Origin: Papaver somniferum
Taxonomy: Eukaryota; Streptophyta; Magnoliopsida; Ranunculales; Papaveraceae
Reading direction: 5' to 3'
Assembly: GCF_003573695.1 (NCBI RefSeq)
Contig: NC_039359.1
Coordinates: 91,297,385 to 91,361,384 of the forward strand
DNA: 64,000 nucleotides
Part shown: in pieces, positions 55,811 through 64,000 of the stretch
Numbering within the stretch: position 1 is the stretch's first letter
Layout of the letters: each line of letters begins with the position of its first letter
Translations under genes and position numbers: made by a program
The notes under the pieces: model-generated
What the model was told of the DNA's origin: nothing
What the model saw: only the letters and a program-made list of their open reading frames with translations
Database searches by the model: none

Positions 55811-58800
55811 AATGGTTTAATCGAAGAGGAAAGTAGTAGTAGATACATCTTCAGACAAAAAAGTTGAAGAAATAGATAGCCAATTAGTTGTTTTTGAAGG
55901 AGATAGTCAAGAAGAAGAAGAACCAGTGACAAAGAAATCAAGACTAAAGAAAGAAGCGAAAGGTAAAAACACTAATTCGAAGTTGATTTTTGATCTTCTG
56001 AAGTTGAATTTTGATATGTTTGTTGTTGATTCAGTTTGTATTCCAATTTTTCTGTTGTCTGCATGTTTCTCCTTTGGTGTTTGCTGGACTTCATTTCTAG
56101 AATGAAGTCTAGAAAAATTGTGCTAAGTCCATGTTTCTCCTTTGGTGTTTGCTAGACTTCATTTCTAGAATGAAGTCTAGAAAAATTGTACTAAGTCCAT
56201 GTTTCTTCTATGATGTTTTCCGGACTTCATTTCTAGAAATGAAGTCTAGAAAAGTTGTGCTAAGTCCATGTTTCTCCTTTGGTGTTTGTTGGACTTCATT
56301 TCTAGAATGAAGTCTAGAAAAATTGTACTAAGTCCATGTTTCTCCTTTGGTGTTTACTGGACTTCATTTCTAGAATGAAGTCTAGAAAAATTGTACTGAG
56401 TCCATGTTTCTCCTTTGATGTTTGCTGGACTTCATTTCTAGAATGAAGTCTAGAAAAATTATACTGAGTCCATGTTTCTCCTTTGGTGTTTGCCAGACTT
56501 CGTTTCTAGAATGAAGTCTAGAAAAATTGTATTGAGTCCATGTTTCTCCTTTGGGGTTTGGCGGACTTCATTTCTAGAATGAAGACTAGAAAAATAGTAC
56601 TGAGTCCATGTTTCTGCTTTGATGTTTGCCGACTTCATTTCTAGAAATGAAGTCTATAAAAATTGCGCTAAGTCCATGTTTCTCCTTTGGTGTTTGATGG
56701 GCTTCATTTCTAGGATGAAATCTAGAAAAAGTGTACTAAGTCCATGTTTCTCCTTTGGTGTTTGCTGGACTTCATTTCTAGAATGAAGTCTAGAAAAATT
56801 GTACTGAGTCCATGTTTCTCCATTGGTGTTTGCTGGACTTCATTTCTAGAATGAATTCTAGAAAAATTGTATTGAGTCCATGTGTTCTCCTTTGGTGTTT
56901 GCTGGACTTCATTTCTAGAATGAAGTCTAGAAAAATTGAGCTTCAAGATTTTACAGTTCATTATCTACATTCTTATACCTGCATATTCTACCTAGATTTT
57001 GTACAAAAATGAAGTAAGCCGGTGTTGACATTATCTAGATTCATTGTTGTGTTGGTTCTTCTTTGAAAGCCTCATTTTATTGAATGAACTTCGAAATGCT
57101 TGAGAGTTCACCAAGTAGAATGAACTGAAGTATTGGTCCTTCCCAAGCCACACTTTATCTTCTTTGATAAGCTACTATTTAAAAAAATGTAACCATGAAT
57201 CTTCTTTTCTTTTGTCTTTAAAAAAATTGTAGATAATAAGATAAAGTGTAGCTTTGTTTGAGCCATTGCTCTTGCAGCTAAGATTAAAGATCTTCCAAAA
57301 CATGAGGCTTTGAATGAAGAACAGAGAGATGCTTTGTATAGGAGTCCGTTGGGTAGTGTAGCCAAAGTATTTCTGGAAGGGGAGATTGTTGCTACTGAAT
57401 GGATTAAGTCAATACCTGCTGTCCAAGTTGTCTGTGATGCACACCAGTTCATTCCTCAAATAAATGACCATATGTTCGTTTTCAAAGTAGGGGAAGAAAC
57501 ATATGTGCTCAGATCATCACCTGAAAAGTTGTCGTTAGTGTTTGGAATACCATGTATTCCTGGATATGGAATAGAAGAATCTTTCTTGGACACTAGAAAC
57601 GTAGATAACTACACTACTGGAAGGTTCTATCGAACCTACGAATTTGTTCCACCTAAAAAGAAACTTTCTGATATAAAGAACACAGAATTGAAAGAAAAAA
57701 TCGTTGAGTTGATTAGGAATAGAGGATCTACTGAAGATCTTGTAACCATGTTTGAGCTCTTTCTATTATCTACTATTTTTCTTACTACTGGTGATGGAGG
57801 TTCTATCCACACCAAGTACCTAGCCTTCCTAGAGGCAATAGATAGAGTATCTCTGCCGCATCTTATACACAAGCATTTGATGGAAAGCTTGAGAAGAGGT
57901 TCTTCTGAAGGGTGTTACCTTTACTTGTTGGTGAGATGAAAGACTGTTCATTTTGTCATTTTGAGGTTTGATGTTGAAATGAATTGTTGTTGATAACTTT
58001 CCAGTATAATTCTTCTCCTTTACAGCGTTGGTTTGCTGGGCATTCAAAGAAATTAAAATCCAAGTGGCAGGTGAAGAAAATAGTAGATTACCGTCCAAGA
58101 TTTGCAAGGTGGAATATCGATACCATTTGCAAACACTTAACGTCTAAGATGAATGTTGATGATTTTGGAGAGGTAAAAATATAGTACCATTATATTTTAT
58201 TCAATTTCATATAATGAACTATGTTGCTTTAAGATAAAACTGGGAATTCATTCCACAAAATGAACTCTGACTGTTAATGTCGAATCATATGATGTTTTGG
58301 TTCATTGTCCTTGTATTTTAATGGATACCTACAAGGAATGTTTAATGAGTGTGTTCATTGTGTGTAATGAACTCAAATTTTTTTTTGTGTGTGAAGTTGT
58401 CGGATAAGTTCTTGGAAGAATATACCGAAGCTGAAAACAAGCTCCTGCAAAAGCAAAAAGCCAAGACAAAAGCTTAATTGCTTGAGAAAGAATTCAGTCA
58501 TATGAATTCCCGGATAGAACATATGAAAGCTACATATGTTCAAGAAATAGAGGACCTAAGAGGTAAACATGCTCAAGAGATACAACAGTTGACAAAGAAA
58601 CATACTGAGGAGATGTTGGAACTTTTGTTAAGGCATGAAGACCTTGACAAATCACTTGCAGAAGCCACAACTTCGAAGACACTCTTTGATATAAAGATGG
58701 AATGCCTTCAAATATACTTGGCATCAAAGAAACTTGAAGTTGATGCATTGCTAGATCAAGGAGGGAATGTGGAGAAATTCACGGCAGACCAAGCATCAGA

Positions 58801-61669
58801 GTGCATCCGTACTAAACTTTTCACTGATGAGCATAAGGCTGCTAAAGATATGCAATCAGATGTTGTTGTGGATGAGGCTGTGGAAGATGGTGTTGGAAAT
58901 ATGAATGATGATGTTGGAATTGCAAACCCAGATGTTGTTGTGGATGATGGAATGCAAGCAGTACCAGATGCTGTAAATGAAGCTGCTGGAGGTTCTGATC
59001 ATCTCTTTCCCGCCTTATCTGTTGGAGATCCTTATGTAGAAGTTGATGCAAGTAATATTCAGCAAAATCTCCTTGATGAGATGACTGAAGTAGAGCTTCC
59101 TTCAATTCCAAACAACACCGCAGCTCCTTTGAGTATTGATCAATGTGTGAACCTGGGTAAGAATTCTAAATTTTTTTCTTCCTTCTGCAAATATTTTAGT
59201 TTTACTTTTCAAGCAGAGGTTGGAGTTCATTCTCATGGATGAACTCTGGCTACAGTATAGAAGTTGGACTTCATTCTGGAAATGAACTCTGACTTTTCAA
59301 GCAGAGGCTGGAGTTAATTCTCATGGATGAACTCTGGCTACAAATATAGAAGTTGGAGTTCATTCTTATGAATGAAGGTGTATACCATGTTTGATGTTTG
59401 ATGAATAATATTATGTTTGCTGGACTTCATTTCTAGAATGAAGTCTAGAAAAACTATACTGAAAATTATTGTTTGAGTTCATTCTTCTGAATGAAGGTGT
59501 ATACCGTGTTTTATGAGTTCATTCTTTAGAATGAAGGTGTATACCAAGTTACCTCTTTGATGTTTTTTGGACTTCATTTCTAGAATGAAGTCTAGAAAAA
59601 TTGTAAAGAGCTTATTCCTACAGTGAACCATGTTTCTCCTTTGATGTTTGCTGGACTTCATTTTATAGAATGAAGTTAGTAGATCTATATGATGATGTTA
59701 TAGAATGAAGTTAGATCTATTTATGAGTTAATTCTTTAGAATGAAGGTGTATATTTGTTTGATTTATGCTTCTTGAATTATTTGTAACAACAAGTAACAC
59801 AGATGATATATTAGATAGAGAAGAGCATGTGAGTCTGCAGTTTATTGATGACAAGAATGAGAATAATGAGGATTTGAATATTGAAGAAGCTGACACCGTC
59901 ATCAAAGCTACACTAAAGGCGATCAATGATGACTGTAGTCCTCCTAGTTTCTCAATTGGGATGACACGGTACCAGCCCACCCTTGTGTCACAAGAAGCAA
60001 CTAGAGTGGTTACTAGGTCAAAGAAATCAAAGACAACTGTCGCAGATGTGGAAACATCTTCGCAAATAGTTGCAGAACTGAATGAAATAGGCCTTGGTTC
60101 ATCAATGGAGCAGACTCAGAAGACACCTGTGAAAGTAGTACCGGAAGAAACTAGTAGAATGGCTACTAGATCAAACAAACCAGTGAAACCAATAGGGGAT
60201 GAATTCATATCAGGATCAGATTACAGTTTAAAGAAAACAAGATTCAGACTGATATTGAACAAAGAAAAGAAGGTAGTGGCAAAGGTACCACCTCAAGTTG
60301 ATAGAGATAAATAAGTGAAGAAGAAGAATGTACTACAGGCGCAGTAAGAGATAAAGAAGAACCCTGTTGGTAATAGGAAAAGAGGATCTGAGCCTGCAAA
60401 TGTTCAGGGAGCAACACCACAGGCGCAACAAGAACATCGGATTCAAGAAGCAGCAACACAGGCTCCTCGAAGAGTAAGACAAGAAATCAAGCCAAATCTA
60501 CCAGAACTGAGAGGATCTCCTTTGTACCACAGATTTGATAATGCTGCGCTGGCGGTATTTGGTGATTTCTTCGGCAAAGATATGACTACATATGTTTCTC
60601 TTCAGTAATTCTTTTTTGGTATAAACTTTTGACAGTTAATTTTTTTCTTTGTATTTTGCAGTCAAGCATCTTGGAAAGCATAGAATCACAAGCAAATTCC
60701 AATTTCAGTTCAAGGGAGTGAAATCGTTTCTCTGTTGTTCAATGATTACTTGGATACCACCTTGATGGACTACTGTATATACAGAAAGTATAAAGATGCA
60801 AACAACGATAGAATGCTCAATGATAGCGAGGACAGTGAGACTCGAAGAAAGTATATCAACTTCGAGATTATGAATTAAACAACATTCGTAAGTATGTTTC
60901 TTCCTATCCATTGATAAAAAGTGAACTGTTTGCTTGCAGTTTGTCTGATTTAGAGAAAAATGTATGCCTATGAAGGTTATTTGATTTTTATATATTTGAA
61001 CTGTATAATAAACTGTATAATCCTGCATGCATAGAATGAGAACTGCTTATCTAATTCATTTCTCCTTTTGTTTTTCAGACATTTTCGGCGCGACACAATG
61101 AACTGAAGAGAACAAAAGAAGTTGATCAGTTTATAAAAGGCATGCCTGAAAAAACCAAAAAGCTGCTCATTCCTATGAATACTGACCCACACAGTGGTAA
61201 TGCAAAATCAAAAGGGTCTCTAGCTGAACACTGGCATCTGCTGGTTTTTGACATCGGCAACTACACATGGGAGCATTACAACTCCATCAAAAAGGTAGAG
61301 CTTGGTAATTAAAGCAAAGCTGATACAAACAGAATGGCTATGTACTGCATGAAACACATCAACTTGTGGCTACAAGCTCATGGTAGGGTGAGATGCAGCA
61401 ATGTCAACTTTGAAAATATGCCAGGAGTGCCAGATCAATGAGCATATACAGGTTGCCTGATGTACACCTGTTATTGGATCAAGAGAAGTGTCAATCCAAC
61501 CGCAAACAAGTCGCAAAGTGTGTTGAAGAAAGCTGACATGATAGAGAAGATGCAAGCAAGAAGAGTTGGTATGGCCTACAAACTTCTTAATGCATCAGGA
61601 GATGAAGAGAGCTGTGGTGAATTTTCTAACTCAGAATACCTTAGCAATTGCTTACTTGGAACAGATTAA
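55811..61669 (+). pseudogene. ULP1-like cysteine peptidase gene, multi-exon
   Basis: Exon 1 starts at ATG 55811 but codon 3 is TAA; it ends near 55961. After a 1.3-kb intron, exon 2 (about 57276-57933; AKIKDLPKHEALNEEQRDAL) carries a domain resembling the N-terminal DUF1985-type region of plant ULP-like genes (HQFIPQINDHMFVFKVGEE, KLSLVFGIPCIPGYGI). Exon 3 (58025-58172) reads RWFAGHSKKLKSKWQVKKI. Exon 4 (58398-59157) is coiled coil then acidic Val/Asp-rich, with TAA at 58476. Later exons encode TRSKKSK-type basic patches with stops at 60312 and 60344. The peptidase end has AEHWHLLVFDIGNYTWEHYN (catalytic His in HW), PDQ and GCLMYTCYWI (candidate Cys), with further stops near 61310 and 61438. 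ULP1 enzymes cleave SUMO; this copy cannot. Confidence 0.7.
56060..56945. repeat. 13-copy, about 67-bp hairpin minisatellite in intron 1
   Basis: The unit CCATGTTTCTCCTTTGGTG followed by GGACTTCATTTCTAGAATGA and AGTCTAGAAAAATTG recurs about every 67-69 bp (starts near 56062, 56129, 56197, 56266, 56334 and onward to 56877). Each unit contains a near-perfect inverted repeat, ACTTCATTTCTAG with its complement. Both exact and one-base-longer arms (CTAGAAATGAAG) occur. Confidence 0.92.
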
Positions 61670-62421
61670 ACAGACAAAACTCTTTTTAACTATAGTATAT
61701 TGCACAGTAGATTAATTATTATTGCAACAGAAAACTTTTATGTCTAATATCACCTGAATTACCTTCTAATGTAATTGATACTCTAGTATGTTTTATATTT
61801 TCATGTATCATATTTTGGATAGTATATAACATCAATGTTCTATCTTATGCCTTGTCTTTCTGTCTTTTTTCTTATGAATTTATTTTGTAGCATGAATGTT
61901 CCTTCTTTGATGTTTTGGTGGACTTCATTCCTGAAAATGAACTCTATGGAATTCAAGTCAGTTCTAGGAAAACTATTGTTCATTCCTAAAAATGAAGTTC
62001 ATTTCAGTAAATGAACTGATAGATGGGCGGTTCATTCCAGATAATGAGAAATTATGCATTGTCTTACTATCTAATGGATACCTATTAACTCTAGTACTTC
62101 AGCATTTTGTCTTCTGTCTTATGTATACCAGTTCATTTACCAAAATGAACTCTATTGGTTATAGAAAAACTTGTGTTCATTCCTGAAAATGAAGTTCATT
62201 TCAGTAAATGAACTGATACATATTCCTGATAATGAAAAATACATATCCCATAGAGTTGATTTGGTAGGAAAAAATACCATAACCTGCTACAAAATATCAG
62301 TACATACATATCCAAAAAGAAATAATATCTAAAAAAGCATTTCTAAGAAAAAAAAGGGAGTTCATTACAGAAAATGAAGTGCATATCAAAAAGTTAAAAA
62401 AAAAAAAACTACAGCCAGTGC
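61670..62421. other. AT-rich 3' flank with TTCATT/AATGAA hairpins
   Basis: No gene is seen. Paired motifs recur: GTTCATTCC...AATGAAG followed by TTCATTTCAGTAAATGAACT at 61978-62020 and again at 62174-62214, and AGTTCATT...AATGAACT at 62131-62152. They match the intronic motifs of the adjacent gene. Confidence 0.6.
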
Positions 62422-63066
62422 CACTACACCAAATCAAGGATTTCCTTATTGAAAAAAAGCATTACAAAAAAATAGAAGCTAATTTCCCTTACTAAAATAA
62501 ATGGTTATCGATAGGGAGTAATATAATGTGTGAGAATTTTGCATCACTCTTTTAATCCATTAGGAAAATTAAATAGACTAACACTTTAAGTTCATTACAA
62601 TATTTATCCTAACTATTTATATTTTACTCTTCATATTTACTTTGTAATGCAAATATTATGTTACAACCGTTGCTAACTCTTTCTATTACTATTAAAATGA
62701 CCAATAGAAAAATGACATGTGTTTTTTGGTTCTAGACGTTTGTAACATTATTTCTGTTAGAAAATTTGTTAGGTCTGATACCTAACAAATGGCACTTTTC
62801 CGGCCTGACAGTTTCCGGTCGCCGGAACTGACGACGGCTTCCGGTAGCCGGGACTGACAATATATTCAGTACCCATAAAATTACTTTTTAAGCTTCAATT
62901 TAAAGAATTGAACACTGGATATATAAAATATATATATTAAGGACCATAATGATTATATACAAGGAGCAGTAGTTACCCAATTACATTACAAATTACAGAC
63001 TGAAAATTAGATAGGTACTAAAGAAGTTTTCACTTCACAAAAAGTGTGCTCCTCCAAGCAGGATAT

Positions 63067-63192
63067 GTTTTCACTGCACAAAAAGTAGTTATTGAAGCTT
63101 TCATTCATGGGCAGACTCCATAAACTGTTTCCACCTCACAAAAAGTAGTTACTCAAGAAGTTTTCATTCATGGGTAGAATCCACAAACTCGA
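63067..63192. repeat. Tandem repeat at the 3' end of the transposase-like gene
   Basis: Two copies of about 61-65 bp contain CACAAAAAGTAGTTA and TTTCATTCATGGG (63067-63127 and 63128-63192), and a third partial copy lies at about 63028. The copy at 63128-63192 includes the last codons and stop of the gene, so the repeat extends out of the coding end. Confidence 0.75.
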
Positions 63193-64000
63193 TACGAGAC
63201 ACGGGCCAAATTACTGATTCATTTGCAACATACTCTTTCAAATAAAAGCGATCACCTTGAGGACTGTCAGGTACATCACAGTTACCATCCTCGATGGTTT
63301 CAAGACATACCTTTCTCTCTTCTGGTTGCACTAAGAGTCCCTCACAATGTTCTCCATCTATGCCATACACAACATAACCTGTGGCAACAATTTCCCTTTT
63401 TCTGTTGTAAAGGCGCACAAATTGATTTCCATTAGGATCTTCTACACCACCAACAGCTGGGTTTGTGCTGGCAGAATGTTGGTTTTGTTGTTGTTTTGCC
63501 ATAACTTGCAGCACAACCTATAACAACAGAGAAAATAGTTAATTGCTTGGATAATGACAGCTATAGATATGCAATCATAACTCAAAAAGAACACAGTTTT
63601 TTACAAGGCAGTGAATCCCCTAAATAAGAAAGCACCCCCCCCCTCTCCTTTAATACTTAAATACGTGCAAGAGTATAAGAGGAAACTTGCATACAGATTT
63701 TTTATTAAGTGTTTCAAAAATAAGCCTAATTTTTGTGCCCTTGCTCTATTGCTCTAGTGAATGCCAAACAAAAACAGAACTTGTAAATGCTCACATTAGT
63801 AATTAGTTCAGTATGCTTTGGCAGTAGAGCCTCAACCATATGATCAGTCCTTGGCGCAGTAATTGTGGGGTTTGTGTTTGCATTCATAACCGCGGTCGCA
63901 ACACTTGCGTATAAGGCTTGCTTCTTCGAGACAAGTGGAGAATAACCCAACAAACCAGCTCTGCATTTGTCAGGTCCAAAGACTTCAGCAATCTCATCAT
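63164..64000 (-). CDS. En/Spm (Transposase_24)-like protein, C-terminal exons
   Basis: The frame enters from the right edge: DEIAEVFGPDKCRAGLLGYS, then ALYASVATAVMNANTNPTI and LLPKHTELITN, to a donor near 63795. After an intron (about 63520-63795; acceptor read TTGTTATAG on the minus strand) the last exon reads VVLQVMAKQQQNQ, DPNGNQFVRLYNRKREIVAT, GYVVYGIDGEHCEGLLV and VIWPVSRIEFVDSTHE with a stop at 63164. The EVFG... element, a Gln-rich hinge, a VAxGY strand and a closing WP motif are arranged as in plant Ptta/En/Spm transposases; the match is by pattern only. Both visible exons are free of stops. The 5' exons are outside the window. Confidence 0.45.

Larger units (their letters stand above)
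55409..62421 (+). mobile_element. ULP1-carrying DNA element, left part (MULE-like?)
   Basis: The left edge is placed by comparison: the paralogous spacers continue past GGAATCTGAAG, whereas here GAGAGAAATATCGTTTGGTC begins. The interior is a multi-exon gene with a ULP1-type peptidase end. ULP1-like genes are known as passengers of plant Mutator-like elements (the Kaonashi group in Arabidopsis, CUMULE in melon). No matching inverted end is found before 64000, so either the right end is beyond the window or another element displaced it. The class is therefore an inference. Confidence 0.45.
62422..64000. mobile_element. Possible CACTA element, one end
   Basis: CACTACACCAAATCAAGG at 62422 resembles the CACTA terminal repeat of En/Spm-type elements. 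740 bp further in, a gene with transposase-like sequence ends and runs off the window. GC-rich repeats CCGGTCGCCGGAACTGAC and CCGGTAGCCGGGACTGAC near 62805-62860 could be subterminal repeats. The other end is outside the window, so neither inverted ends nor the 3-bp duplication can be checked. Confidence 0.4.

Noticed and set aside
56060..56945. CRISPR-like array
   Set aside because: There are regular units but no unique spacers of constant length, and the context is an intron of a plant gene; it is a minisatellite.

Overview
This is a plant nuclear window, almost certainly from a eudicot. The evidence is tRNA-primed Ty1/copia and Ty3/gypsy LTR retrotransposons nested in one another, a tRNA-derived SINE, a Tourist-like MITE, GT-AG introns, AT-rich spacers, and a local F-box/F-box-associated (FBA) gene family. 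The species cannot be fixed from sequence alone; a poppy-like (Ranunculales) source is only a weak impression from the F-box family. I see no gene in the window that looks intact and functional.

Layout. The framework is a tandem array of F-box/FBA genes on the minus strand, with conserved spacer between copies. Five copies remain, at 7.1-7.8, 10.1-11.3, 11.8-15.3, 30.1-30.7 and 31.6-33.0 kb, and all are broken. Mobile DNA has been inserted into or beside each copy. 1-7.1 kb is a degenerate minus-strand copia (Copia-1) whose LTR cuts F-box 1; a foreign LTR replaces its reverse transcriptase, and a SINE lies in its 3' part. 8.3-8.7 kb is a MITE with TTA target duplications. 12.2-15.2 kb holds a small LTR element that split F-box 3, the halves of which now face opposite ways. 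15.96-29.98 kb is a Retrofit/Ale-like copia (Copia-B, TSD AGAAC), interrupted at 18.7-27.7 kb by an Athila-like gypsy (Gypsy-A, TSD CATAG) that keeps gag and protease, lacks RT and integrase, and carries a small transmembrane ORF. 32.98-54.93 kb is a large minus-strand Tat-lineage gypsy (element C, TSD AACAG), inserted about 20 bp before the F-box 5 start. Its own genes are degenerate, and it contains a multi-exon coiled-coil gene running antisense (34.6-38.4 kb). Inside its integrase sit a non-coding LTR element (D, 40.0-46.6 kb) and a related solo LTR (E, 46.9-48.7 kb). From 55.41 kb a different element begins: a ULP1-peptidase-like multi-exon pseudogene whose introns are full of short TTCATT...AATGAA hairpins, including a 13-copy array. 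A possible CACTA terminus at 62.42 kb and a transposase-like gene fragment on the minus strand close the window.

The points I find most worth following are: a hairpin plus polypurine-tract module present twice, about 1.15 kb apart, in both Gypsy-A and element D, with one apparently covarying stem; the intron-restricted hairpin motif of the ULP1-like element; the inverted split of F-box 3; and the antisense spliced gene of element C.
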